Below are positions 50,405 to 62,120 of a stretch of DNA of 64,000 nucleotides, in pieces. Made by a program: the position numbers and the translations under genes. The notes beneath the pieces are model-generated. The model was given only the letters and a program-made list of their open reading frames with translations, ran no database searches and had not been told where the DNA came from. The stretch is from Sphagnum compactum (lineage: Eukaryota > Bryophyta > Sphagnopsida > Sphagnales), in assembly GCA_965153455.1 (NCBI GenBank), contig OZ234495.1, positions 22,440,875 through 22,504,874 on the forward strand, in the 5' to 3' direction. Within the stretch, counting starts at the first letter, position 1, and each line of letters starts with the position of its first letter.

Positions 50405-50759
50405 ACTGCACTGAAGATCGACAAATTTCGAAAACCTATCGACGTTTGCGGTCGGATCATACTGAATGTTTCACGCGCGTCGTTTTGTTGGAGATCAGTT
50501 GATGAAGATCGCCCTCTTGGACTCAGATTGCAGTTTACAGCTTCGAATTCGGTGATCTCTAGAGTTTGTTTGAGTGTTTTGCAGTTGCAGTACCACGTCT
50601 TTTGGTTTATCTGTTTTCTTTCTTTCTCCGTGGTTTGTTGTTGCTGTTTGAGGGATTTCTGTGCGGGAAGCAGCGGGGGGAGAAGAAGGAGGAAGTTGAG
50701 GAGAGAAAGGAGTTGTGTGGTGTAAAGAAGGAAGCGGGAGGAGGTAGGTAGGCTCTGGC

Positions 50760-51650
50760 ATGGCAGAAGAAGCGTCGGGGACTAGTAGCAGTGTTGTTGC
50801 GGTACTTGATGATGGTGGAGACTTGATGAAGTCTTCGTATGCAGTTAAGGTCGGGCTTGCACAGATGCTGCGAGGAGGAGTGATTATAGACGTGACGGAT
50901 GTTGAGCAGGCCCGCATTGCAGAAGACGCAGGGGCGGTCGCGGTGATGGTACATGATAAACTGGCTGTCGATATTAGGGCGGCAAAGAAGGAAGGTATCA
51001 TCGCGCGCATGTGCGATCCGGGTTTGTTGAAAGATGTGAAGAAGGCAGTGAGCATTCCGGTGATCGCCAAAGCGAGGATCGGACATTTTGTGGAAGCTCA
51101 AATTCTGGAAGCTATTGGAGCTGACTACGTTGATGAGAGCGAGATTCTGACGCCAGCAGACGAAGAGAACCATATCAACAAGCACGACTTCCGGGTGCCG
51201 TTCATATGCGGCTGCAGCAACTTGGGAGAAGCTCTGCGTCGGATTGCAGAAGGCGCAGCGATTATCAGGACCAAAGGAGAGGCGGGTTCCGGAAACGTCG
51301 TTGAGGCTCTGAAACATGCGCGTGCTGTTTTAGGCGATATGAGGAAGTTGCAAATGCTGGAAGACGACGAGCTTTTCACGTTTGCCAAGCAAATCTCTGC
51401 GCCTTATGAACTTGTCAAGCTCGTCAAGCAGCTGGGAAGACTCCCCGTTGTCAACTTCGCTGCCGGGGGGATCTCCACTCCCGCTGATGCCGCTCTTATG
51501 ATGCAGTTAGGATGCGATGGCGTCTTCGTCGGATCCGGCATCTTCAAGTCTGCCAATCCAACCAAGCGAGCTCGGGCAATTGTGCAAGCAGTAACGCAGT
51601 ACAATGACTCGCAGGTACTGGCCAATCTCAGTGCTGATAAGGATCTTTGA
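50760..51650 (+). CDS. PDX1: Pyridoxal 5'-phosphate synthase subunit PDX1, intronless
   Basis: 296-aa cytosolic synthase subunit that, with the PDX2 glutaminase, makes pyridoxal phosphate from ribose 5-phosphate, glyceraldehyde 3-phosphate and glutamine-derived ammonia. It folds as a (beta/alpha)8 barrel. The start [21 protein letters not shown] is typical. Residues matching the Bacillus active site are present: D44 (IIDV), K104 (IAKARIGH, ribose phosphate imine) and K172 ([10 protein letters not shown], swinging lysine). The end [22 protein letters not shown] is intact. Unlike common plant PDX1 it has [20 protein letters not shown] in place of the usual ERVPADIRAxGGVARM, a three-residue insertion, and it stops at LSADKDL, about 20 residues before the usual end. 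So it is probably catalytic, unlike the non-catalytic PDX1.2 type, but a divergent paralogue. Intronless PDX1 genes are known in plants. Confidence 0.93.
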   Translation: MAEEASGTSSSVVAVLDDGGDLMKSSYAVKVGLAQMLRGGVIIDVTDVEQARIAEDAGAVAVMVHDKLAVDIRAAKKEGIIARMCDPGLLKDVKKAVSIPVIAKARIGHFVEAQILEAIGADYVDESEILTPADEENHINKHDFRVPFICGCSNLGEALRRIAEGAAIIRTKGEAGSGNVVEALKHARAVLGDMRKLQMLEDDELFTFAKQISAPYELVKLVKQLGRLPVVNFAAGGISTPADAALMMQLGCDGVFVGSGIFKSANPTKRARAIVQAVTQYNDSQVLANLSADKDL

Positions 51651-52002
51651 GCATTTTGCTGATAGATCCGACTAGAGACAGAGCGAGAGAGGTCTCTTCT
51701 TGTAGCTCAATTTTGTGTAGGAGACAGCGACAGCACAATACTGGAGGTTTTCCCCCAATGCAAAGACATCAGGGAAATGCCCTTTGTTACTGTAAACACG
51801 TAGTCAATCTGATAAGCAATGAATCCAACTTCTCAGACTTTTGAATCATGGTCTCTAATGTCTTGTAGCTTTTCCCTTAACCAAATGATTTAGTATCAGA
51901 GCGGAGTTTTGTCTGTCCAGAGAATGCACATACTGCATTTGCATTCTCTTCTCGTGGGTAGTCATTGCTTGAGCTGGATGGGGTTTGTAGTTGCATTACA
52001 CT

Positions 52003-52211
52003 GTGAAAATGGTGGTAGTTCATGTAGAGGTGGGTGATCAAACCTCTGTATCTTATGTGGAGTTTATCATATGGTGAATGGTAGTAGGAGTACATTGTAG
52101 AGGTGGTGATCAAGCCTCTGTACCTGTGTGGTGGAGTTTATTATATTGTGAATGGTAGTAGTTTGTGTAGAGGCAGTGATGATTGAATCTGTATATCTGT
52201 GTAGAGTTTTT
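52003..52211. repeat. 72-74-bp tandem repeat, 3 copies
   Basis: Units beginning 'gtgaa.atggtagtag' start at 52,003, 52,074 and 52,148, each followed by 'tgtagaggtgg.gatcaa.cctctgta' and 'tgtg.agttta.tatat'. It starts about 350 bp after the PDX1 stop and is non-coding. Confidence 0.8.
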
Positions 52212-54103
52212 TGATCTAGGATGTAGCTCACAAGACCTAATTGGTTATGCTTCTCTTCACATCTGTTTGCATTTAAGAGCATGAGCTATATGATCTCCAT
52301 TCTACAGGAACACAACCAGGATAAAAGATTTGTGATGAGAGCTGAAGTTAATGATCAAGTTCCTACAATTCTTGCTGGCTGGGGTGTTTATCCTGTGGGA
52401 CTAGAATGACAGCAGACAAACTGATTAGAGCTCTCATACTAAACTCCATTACTGGTGTAGTCCACTGACTTATCTGAAGGCTTTGTGGGGAATAACACTT
52501 GTGGGTTTTCTTCGTTTGGAATAACTGCTGTGTTCCGACACTGAAAGTGTATGTATGTAGGAAAAGTATGTAGGAGGAAATAATTCTCATGCAGTTGTGT
52601 GGTTTTTTCATGAAGCATCCATGTGTGATCAATTCCATGCTAATGGTAGTTTTGTTCACAAAACTCAAAAGACAGAAGCTCAGATAGACTTTTGAAGCAC
52701 ACCAAACTGCAGAATTTTCATGGACTCACAGGTGTTTCCACTTTGCTTCTGGATGTGTTTGATCATCTTTCAACTCAATCCTGAGTCCCTCTTCTTTGTG
52801 TCCTCATTGGCATAAGACTTTGCTCTTCTTTGATGCTGATCACCATCTTCCACCCCATGATTTAGACTTTCAGCTCTGCTTAACTCTTCTTGATTGCACA
52901 CCGCCCTGCCAAACTCCTCTCCATCTCCAAATCAGCACCATCTGTCAAAACTCATTACCGTCACATGCATTTTGGCCATTGAGTTACAACAACTACCCTC
53001 AACACTTAAAAGGATTATGTGACCACGAGCACCCACAGTTCCACCATCCGTTGTAAACCCGTTATGACTCTGTTGTGGATGAACTGCATCCCAGAAACCC
53101 TCATACTTCCCGAGTACACTATCTAGCTAATTGCTTGTAAACCCCTTACTTCCCCATTACACTATTTTGGCAATTGCTTGTGTAAGAGCAAGTCCATGAT
53201 CTTGTACATTCTCATACTTCCCCCATTATACTATCTACATAAGTACCCATGTAAGAGCAGTTCCATTGATGGCTTGCATATATTTTGGATGAGTATAATT
53301 TGATGTGTTAGATTGGGCATAGCAAATATCATTTGCGCTAGTAAATTTGTACAATATTTGGTGTTTATAAAAGAGTGTTGCACAATAAAAATAATTATTC
53401 TTGATCGGCTAGCAATGATGGTTAACCCATATAGTTGAACTTAAATAATCTCTCATGTCATGTTGTCTCATTTTTCATGTCTATGGTCGAGGATTGAAAA
53501 ACAAATTGTTTATCATGTTGGATGTGATAAACATTTGCTATAGGCTCAAATAGGGAGTACAGATGGAAACCACTTCACGAATAACACAATAGCCTCTAAA
53601 CCATAATTTGGATGAAGTTCTCTCTTTGAATAACATGAAGTTTTTCAACTTGTAAATATGCAAAGGTAAAGTTGACAAAAGATACGAATGCTCCAAAAGG
53701 GTCACATGTATTTGGAAGGTACCTTATATGGGTTAAAAAACTCTCCTAGAAAAGAGGACAAATCTTATGTTTACATATTTACGAGTGCAAAGATGCATAT
53801 GCCTACTTGTAGGTGTAAGGTCCCACTATTTAAGAGTAGGAGATAACTTGCACTTACTAATAGGCTAAACAAGATTACCACTTTGTCCCCGAGAAAGTTA
53901 AACACTCCCATCAAACTTGGCAACGGTGTTAGAAAAAGAAAGAAAGAAAAAAAAGCTTACAACACTTTCCAAGGTTCTATGTTAGGATTTGATTGAAAAC
54001 TTGGTTCGATTGAAAACTTGAAAATGTCAAAAATAAATCAAATATCGAATGCAAGTTAGTAAATAATAACTAGATCATGTTCACTATGGTAGTGGGTTTG
54101 AAT
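52212..54103. other. Intergenic, nothing recognised
   Basis: Low-level internal repetition is visible at 53,090-53,270 ('acttcccc.attacactat', 'gtaagagcagttcca'). The short frames here have no family resemblance. Confidence 0.5.
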
Positions 54104-54640
54104 CAGTGTTGGGGCAGTTCTCACTCTTTTGTGCGAACCACCGGTTCTGGTTATCACAACCATTTTAAAGAACCTTTAAGGTTCTCATAAGTAATTTTTA
54201 AAAAATGATTTTGATAACCTTTAAGGGTTTCAAATTCTTGGAAAAAAAAATTCCCACTGGTTTTCAGGCCTGTTGATTCTCATAAACATTATTAGACCTG
54301 GTTTTCAGTGCCAGTTCTCACAAGCCAGTTTTCAAAAAAATTAATTCCAATATTTTTAATTATTTAATTTAATGTGAAATTTTAATTATTTTTTAAAAAA
54401 TTAATTAATTACCTGCAAAAACTGAAAAAAAATTGAAACAAGAAATTAAAATTTTTATTTTAAATTTCTTCTCGATCAAATTCACCTTCAAATTCTTGTA
54501 ACTCTTCTTCTAATTGTTCATCCATCTCAATAAGCTTTACTAAATCACTAAGAGATTTACAACCAACTTTGGCATCATTAGGTCAATTTTTGTTAACAAA
54601 AATTAATTTCTCTAAGTTTTTTTATTGTAAATGACATCTT

Positions 54641-56882
54641 CTAAAGTTGGTGAGTATTTTTTGTTTCTATTTGTGATTCAATAATTCCTATTATTTGTTG
54701 AACAAGAAAACCAATAGTGGGGAACATAGATTTATGTTTTTGCCACGATGGCAAAGGGCATTTGATTTCCTTAGGATTCACTTGAAATCTCCTAAAAATC
54801 AAAAATTCTCTATCAACCAATTTTGCCACTAGTTCACTTATGCTAATAGTCATCTCAAAAAATATCCAGGCTATTATTTCCATAAGATTTGTGTTTTGTA
54901 GATTCAACATCATAATTTTCCACAAGATGTAAGTGATGATGACATTTCAAAAACATAGGTTGCAAAGACTTCCAATCATACTCTTCTACAATAGAAATGC
55001 CTTGCTCACGACCAACAAATGAAAATACCAAACGAAGGCTTTTAATTCGTGGATTTAACATAAAAAAAACATGTTATGGGCTTTTCTTTCTTCATAGTTT
55101 CTTAGAAATGAAAGAAAAGAATATCAAAGACACCACAAACTTCTTTCTTAATGTTAGAAACAAACAAAGACAACTCAAGAATAATTGTAGAATCATCATC
55201 CGTAAACTAGTTTAAGTTTTGTACAATTCCAACATATTCCTTTAACTTGGAACTCATTTGTGATGGCATTGTTTAAATCATCACGAAGCAACTAATGATC
55301 TTTGGATTGGTTTAAAACACAAACAGTAACATCTAGAAACAAACAATCAATAATTATTTGACAAATATGCCAAATGATAATAGGGGGAACTCGGCCAAAA
55401 ACATGAACAACAATTTGTGAACTATAACATAATATAATGACCTTTCGAAATAATAAGGCTTCCTGAAACAAGATTATTGTGCTTGCAAACTTGCACAATA
55501 TTTAACAAACTATTAATATTTTGCGTAAAAAGAAAAGATTGCAAATTTGCAAGCCAAATCTTTAATTATACTCTAAACAAAAGTAACTAAAAAAAATACC
55601 TTGTTTTGACAGAGGTTTTTAGCTTTCTTGGACAAATTTCAGAATCAATGCAAGTTTTAGTCCATTCATGTCTTCCTTTTCCAAACTTCTTTGGCAAAGT
55701 TATGCACTTTTGTAAATTAGACTAAGCTAATTTAATAGAAATATGTTTCAAGTTTTTACAAACTTTCTTTTTAGTTGTCCCATATCAACATGCTTTAAAA
55801 AATGCATGACCAAAGCAAGCGCCTTGGAAACTCTTCTCCATACCAAAAATTTCACAATTCACCATAGATTTTAGAGTTATGTCATGGCATTCAAATTTAC
55901 ACCTTCATCCTTAACATATGGAACAATTTTCTTCGTTAAATCATATTGATCCAACAAGTCAATCAAATTCCTTGCCATAGCCTGCCCTGTAGTTTCATTT
56001 GCCTCAAATAGTCCTATTGTAATATGTTGAGGCTGCCACTTTTCATTTTAAAAGCTAATCACCAATGCAAAAACATCATGTGCACTCTTTGACATCCACA
56101 AAGCAAAACTAGCTGTGCATAATAACATTGTTTCAATTTAGGTAACACATATTCTTTGTTCATCTTCACTAAATCAACCAATACTTTGTGAAAATGTTTT
56201 TCTTGATGGAAACACAACTCTTGGACATAAATGCATTACAAGACACTTCAACCAAGTGCTCTCAACAAATTGAATAGGGAGATGATTTTTAACAACCTAA
56301 AAGGCAAGGTCTTGTAAAAATTGTTTTCGTTGCATAACATCCTTTTAGAGTTGCTCTCAATATTTTAGAGTTGAACACATTTGGTCTCCTTTTTGCATGT
56401 TTGTTTTTCAAGAATTTTTTAAAATGGAGAGTTCACTTCTTCCTCAAATCTCTTTGCAAGGACATCATGATCTGCATCTACATGTTTTTTCAAAACTATT
56501 ATGCCATTTTTCTTAAAATATGTTATAATTCCTGTCATTTCTTTTGTTCTTGGATTATAAAGGAAAAAATTTACATGACAAATCATACACTTCATGATCT
56601 AAGGTTTACTTTCATCAACAATGTTATTATCATTTACAATGAAAAATGACCAACACATGCATTCCTATCATGTCCTTTCCATTTTTCTTTTTGCAAATAT
56701 AATTTTTGTACATTTGCTTTAGTTTTTTGTTCTTCATTTTGAGTGGCACTAGATTATGTTTCCAAACTTCTATTTTCTTCCATAGTTTCAGTCAAAGATA
56801 TCTATTCCATAGAAACTTGCTTGGGGAAAATATCACAGTATTCATTTTCTATTATTGTTTCATTAGTCCTTGAACATTCCAT
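54641..56882 (-). pseudogene. Degenerate hAT transposase with BED zinc finger
   Basis: Read on the minus strand, short frames in the expected order resemble plant hAT transposases. A BED-type finger (CMICH ... KKHVDADH, about 56,460-56,600) lies near the N-terminus. A central block (VCVLNQSKDH; QEALLFRKV, about 55,290-55,500) is followed by a 'NPRIKSLRLVFSF' and 'EEYDWKSLQPM' block (about 54,860-55,060). The C-terminal dimerisation region has W..HKSMFPTIGFLVQQIIGI and SQIETK (about 54,650-54,760). Stops and frame changes occur throughout, beginning soon after the ATG at 56,882, so no full protein is encoded. Confidence 0.8.
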
Positions 56883-57419
56883 TTTACAAGAATTTTATAA
56901 TGGAGAGAAGAAATAATTTTTTTTGTGGATTATAAAATGGTTTGAGTGTTATATATTTAAAAAATTTAGTTGTTGTTCTAAAAATCATTTAAAAATTTAG
57001 AAATATCCAACACCATTTACATTTAAGCATTTACAAGCATTTATAAAAGAGCTCAATTATGACCAAAACAAAAACAAAAAAAAAATCTTTTAAGAAAAAA
57101 CTCCTTCCAAAAATCCCTACAAAATAATAAATGAATTAAAAAAATCAATCAGAACCAAGTAAAATAATGAACAAATAAAAATTAAATAAAAACCACCAAA
57201 TCAAGGAAGGGAAACTAGAAAAAAAAATTCAAAAAAAAAAGAACAAAAGAAACTTATTGGTAGCTTGGATGCTTTCAAACTTCTTCCCAATCAATTCCAA
57301 ATCCGAATCTTCAACACCTTGCAAAAAAAGGGGGGGTACTAATATGGGCAAGGAAGTAATAGCGAAGCATTAAGCATCAACGAAACAAGGGGTAGAAAGG
57401 TACCTGGGAAGGCAGGAGA

Positions 57420-57740
57420 GCAACGAAGTGTGGAAGAGCGATGATACACCACACAACAACGAAGCAATAGGAGTAGCAAAGTAGGAGCAACAACAAAACA
57501 CAAGTAGAAATGAAGCACGAAGTAGCACCGAAGCAGGAATAGTAACGAAACACAATGAGTAACAGTGAAACGAAGCACAAAACAATAGTCAAGCACGATG
57601 AGCAACAATTAAACGAAATAAGAATAGGAGCATCAAAGCAAGAGGAGTGGTAAAGCACAGAGGAACGACAAAGCATGGAGGAGCAATGAAATAGGAGGAA
57701 CGATGAAACACAAAAGAACAACGAAACACGGAGAGGAGCA
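57420..57740. repeat. Degenerate short tandem repeat inside the hAT element
   Basis: Variants of 'agcaacgaaacac' and 'ggagca(a/t)c' recur every 13-28 bp across this stretch near the right end of the transposon. They could be subterminal transposase-binding repeats or a minisatellite that expanded within the element. The resulting long minus-strand frames have no protein resemblance. Confidence 0.6.
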
Positions 57741-58117
57741 TCAAAATGGTGGGCCCAAGTTGGCCCCATTTTGTAAAAGAGCGGGAAGCTTCTTCGTGAA
57801 GCTCCCACCAAAAGAGGCGCTGAAGAAGCAAGTTGTTGAGGCTATGCTGCCCAGAGCCCAGAGCCCATACTAAAACCTAAACCTAACAAAACCGTAACCT
57901 GAAAATCGACGCCCTTTTTTTAATACCCTAAAAGGTTAACCTACAAGTGATAACCTTTAAGGTTTTCAAAATGGGAGTTCTCACTTGGGAGAGAACCGGT
58001 GGTCGGGTTTTTCAAAAAGGTTATCACCTTACGTGAAAACCGTCGAGTTCTCATTCTGAAAACCGCACTGAAAACCTTAAAGGTTCTCACTGAAAAAGTG
58101 AGAACCGCCCAACACTA

Positions 58118-59468
58118 GTTTGAATTACATATAGTAAAGGACGTCGTGGTCGTTTTTCGTGAAGCTTTCCATCCATCCATTTGTCTCATCATCCATCCAT
58201 CCATCCATCTGTCTCGTCATCCGTCCATGGATGGCATCACTGCAGCCCATGTGGTTAAGATTTTGCTGTATGCGTAGAAACAGTCACATTATACAGTAGC
58301 GTTTTTTTTCTTTTTGGGTGAAATTTCGCCAACTGGCCATAAAAAAAAACCCCAGTGTGACCTCTAGGAAGGAATTTACAAAAAGAACTTCCAGAACATT
58401 CGCCATATTTCTTAGAAAAAAAAGAAAAAAAAGAAAAAATTGCCAGATTTAGACAGTGAGTCCGTGTAGCTCGCCTAGATTTAGGCAGGATTGCAGAAAA
58501 AACTCTACTGTCCGCCTAGGACAGTCGCCATTTAATGTAAATTAAAGTTGGGGATCCTCGCCATTGCACCTACTTAAGGAATTTGAAAAAAAAAAAACCC
58601 TATTATATAAGGTTTGCTTTCTTTCAATTTTTGTGATTAGTTATCCCACAAAGAGGATTTAGCCAAATTAGGCTATAGACCATATAAATGACAGTGAATA
58701 AAACACTTAAGAATATTTATGCTTTATATGTATTTGGCGAATTTAAATTATTTTTTCTAAATTTGGTGATTAGGGCCATTCCTTTTCACAAAAAATGTTA
58801 GAATGTGTAGAAAAAATAAATTTCAGGTTGAAACAATGAAAATAAATTCCCCCAAAAAGAACCTAGCAATGTGGTATATAGAGAGGTTTTGGAAATGTAG
58901 TTTGTAGTTGTAATTTTTGTAGTATGTACAATCAAATACACACACACCTGTGCATTAGGCACGGGTTCAAACTAGTCTCTTTTAAAGTTCTTTTGTGTAG
59001 AACATGTGAAAGCTTCTTTAAATTCTTGTTTAGAACATGCCAAACTATTTGTTCTGTGCAGAACATCAGAACATGAACCATGCAAGGCACACAATGGCAA
59101 GCTGCAAAAATAACTTTGATTGGGGAGATATAATGTCCCTCTTGTGTTGAGAATGTCCCCACATTTTGGGAATGCCGCCACTCTGGTGGGGACTTCACTC
59201 CTTCAGACCCATGTGAACTCTTGTTTAGAAGTGTCACTTTAGTGTGGCTTAATCTATGCACTCACTCCTGGAGAGACTACTATTTTGTTCCTAAAAATCC
59301 TTTTTTTCTTGAGTTGGTGTTGTAGCATTTTCTTCTTCTTCTTCTTCTTCTTTGTCTTTTATTAAGATCTATCCACAACAAAGAGCTTTGACATCTGCAA
59401 AGTGTTTGGATTGGAACAGCAGCAGAAGTTGGGGTTGCTCTGAGAAGCTGACATTTGCAGACTCCGAA
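58118..59468. other. Intergenic, upstream of the GST gene
   Basis: No gene seen. It contains a (CCAT)n microsatellite at about 58,168-58,230, repeated 'cgcctag' phrases at 58,465-58,530 and a (TTC)n run near 59,330-59,352 that is probably close to the GST transcription start. Confidence 0.5.
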
Positions 59469-62120
59469 ATGGCAACCCAAGTGACGACGGTACTGCGATC
59501 ACCATATCCCTCATTCCCCCACAAATTTATATCAACCTGTTTTTTTTTTTCCCTCGTCACGTCTCCTCATTCCTCACGAAGAGTGAAGTGTATTGTTGTA
59601 GCAGAAAATTCGGTTTTGGGCATCTTCTATCTCGATAATGTCGCAGCTTTTCTTGTCAGAAACCAGCTCAAAGGTCAAGAAACACCATAGCTGAGACGAG
59701 CTCTTTGCAGTGCCACATAGCTCATTTGCATAGCTCAAATGAAACACCATAGCTATGTGTCACTCAAAGCAAAATAGAAACACCATAGCTCATGTTTCTT
59801 GGACCTTTCGGCTTCTCCCCTCTTTGTCTTCCATCCTCCTCTAATTGTTTTGTGAAGTACAATGAACTTTTAATCTTGGTTAAACAATATTGATACTAAG
59901 ACTTGCAGTATCAGTATGTGAAAACAGATCAAACATTTAGGGGAGGATTTGAGTCAAGTGCAATAGCCCTGACCAAATGCATCCCTTGTAAACATCTGGT
60001 TTCTAAATGTAGAAAATTGTTGAGAAAATAGTTGGGGGGTGCAGCATACAAGAACAGATCAGCTGCCGCAGAAAGTGACATTGTACTCGTACCATCTGAG
60101 CTCATGTTCATGGCGGGTGCAACTTGCTCTTTTGTTCAAAGGTATGTTTGGAAAAACCTGGTGGGTGGTCATAACTTTCCCTTTCCCCAAAATTCAACAT
60201 TTGATCTTGTCTAAAAGTGGAACTGCACACAAGGTTGAAGGTCCCTTCATTTTTTGTATGCAAAAATGTATTTCAGACAGTGTCAGAATGAAGATCATTT
60301 TGATTCCTTTCATTGGGTGGTCATGTGCAGGCATCCCTTATGAGTACAAGGCTGTTGATCTCTCAAGAGGAGAGCAATTTAGTGATGGTGAGACTGTAGA
60401 TCTCTCTCCTTTTGATGGTACACTGCAGATGGAAACTTTCTCTTGGGGATCACAACATCCTCCAGAATTTCTAGAGAGTTTCACAAGGCAATGGAGTCTC
60501 AGAAGCATAACTCCAAGACATGCATTTCAGATTTGGAATGAACCAACATTTTGATCCTTTTTATATCTGCTGCATGTTATGGATTGTAGGGGAAGATTTG
60601 ACTCACTGCTCTAATGATCATCAAATTTGCTGCAGAGTTCACAAAGCTGAACCCATTGCAGATGGTCCCAGTGTTGGCCATTGATGGTGTAACTCTGGTG
60701 GATTCAATTGGGATTTTGCTGGTACATCTTCTTTCTCCTACACCCTTGATAAAAACACAGCTTGGTTTTCATGTATTTTAGCAAGGTTTGAAGCTCTGTG
60801 TCCTGACCATCACTTACCTCCTCCAGGGCTGTTGCAACTATGTCGTGTATCTAGCATTTGTTTCTCTGTCCAAGATTCCATTTCTCAAGGCTGTCTTAGA
60901 GACGTTGACAAGGGTGAAGGGGAGCCTTGCAGTATTTGGAGGAGAGATTTCCTGACAAAAGGCCTCTTTTGCCAAAAGATCTTGTACAAAGAGCACAGAT
61001 TCATCAGGTCTTGAGATTCCCTGCTCTCCTATTTTGAGCTTTGAATCAGTAGTGTGATTGTTCGGGAATCCATCTCTTCTTCTTCTTCTTTGACTGCTGA
61101 ACAAGTTTGTTGGATGTGGCAGGTGGTGAGTTTGATATCAGCTTATATTCAGCCTCTTCAAATGCGAGGGATTCTGGTGTGGTACATGCTTTGAACCATT
61201 TTTTGTCATGTTCATTTCCTATTCCCATAGTGATTGCACATTTACATCAGAAACATTCAGTGATCTCAGCTTGTACACTTGTACTGCAGGCTACAATAGA
61301 GGCAAAGTTTGGCAAAGAAGAGCAACTGAAGTGGATACAAGACATTTATAGGAAGGGTTTTACTGGTATTGAACTCTCACCACCCATGTCTGACACCTAT
61401 CTGCATTTGTAAGAAAGTTGTCATGTGAGTTATGATATCCAAACTGAACACAATGTCTCAAGAGGCAGACAAGGCTTAAAAGGGATATAAGAAACAGAAG
61501 GACATTATTACCCTAGAATTCTAACAGCAGAACACTTTCTGTAGTAGCATAAACAATGTTCAAGCCTTTGCATACCCAATTGTCTTTGCATGAGGGGTGC
61601 ATGGATGCAGCGCTGGAGCAAATCCTTATAAGAACCGCGGGGAAGTACTGTTTTGGGGACACAGTTACCCTTGTAAGATCATGTTTTTCTTTGTTTTTGC
61701 ACTCTTTGTTAGTCCTAGTTCATCTTTTCTGCACATTCTTCTTTACCTCTTGTTGCTTCATTGGAGATTGACCATCACTTCTTTGCTGCTTGCAGGCAGA
61801 CATTGTGTTGGTTCCCCAATTTGGAAATGCAATTCGTCTCCAGATGGATCTGGTACATGCTCAAGCAATGATATAGTTTGAAGTCTTATGAATGAGTACC
61901 CTTGTTCCATGGACAGAGATCCCTTGTATGATTTGCACATGTTATCATACTCATCTTTGGGCTGAAACAGGACCCATCACTACACTGAAGTTTGTGTGTA
62001 TCTTGTTCCTGTATGCAGGCACCATATCCAACAATTCAACGGGTTGGTGAAGCTTTGAATGAATTGCCTGAAGTCAAGTCTTCTGTGCCTGCCAACCAGC
62101 CTGATGCTCCAAAATCATGA
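59469..62120 (+). CDS. GSTZ: Zeta-class glutathione S-transferase / maleylacetoacetate isomerase, 10 exons
   Basis: Predicted 228-aa enzyme converting maleylacetoacetate to fumarylacetoacetate in tyrosine breakdown, using glutathione. Exons: 59469-59489, 60045-60141, 60331-60387, 60636-60721, 60933-61007, 61123-61176, 61290-61365, 61611-61672, 61796-61852, 62019-62120; all phases close. The zeta signature SSCSWRVQLAL begins at residue 26, with the catalytic SSC. It is followed by GIPYEYKAVDL, LNPLQMVPVLAIDG (glutathione-binding cis-proline), D-S-I (usual ESxAI replaced by DSIGI), YLEERFPDKRPLLPKDL, and the helical domain with ISAYIQPLQ and ADIVLVPQFGNAIR. It ends NQPDAPKS as in plant homologues. 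The first exon (MATQ or MATQVTT) is the least certain: it is tiny and chosen for its ATG, phase and donor. Intron 1 contains three 'gaaacaccatagct' repeats (59,690-59,795). Confidence 0.9.

Larger units (their letters stand above)
54104..58117. mobile_element. hAT-superfamily DNA transposon, 4,014 bp, ends intact
   Basis: The left terminus is CAGTGTTGGGGCAGTTCTCA; the right terminus read in reverse is TAGTGTTGGGCGGTTCTCAC. Both are bordered by the identical octamer GTTTGAAT (54,096-54,103 and 58,118-58,125), the 8-bp target duplication diagnostic of hAT elements. Subterminal regions share 'aacctttaaggttctc' and 'gaaccaccggttc'-like motifs, and the right end forms a 'ggttctcactgaaaaagtg' hairpin. 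Inside, the minus strand holds a broken hAT transposase. The element is non-autonomous as sequenced but its termini could still be mobilised in trans. Confidence 0.92.

Noticed and set aside
50150-50725. 191-codon plus-strand open frame upstream of PDX1
   Set aside because: It crosses the GA microsatellite and GC-rich leader, and its translation resembles no family; its mirror minus-strand frame is likewise a shadow of PDX1.
57377-57811. 144-codon minus-strand open frame rich in Ser/Cys/Leu/Phe
   Set aside because: It arises from the short repeats inside the hAT element and does not resemble transposase or any host protein.
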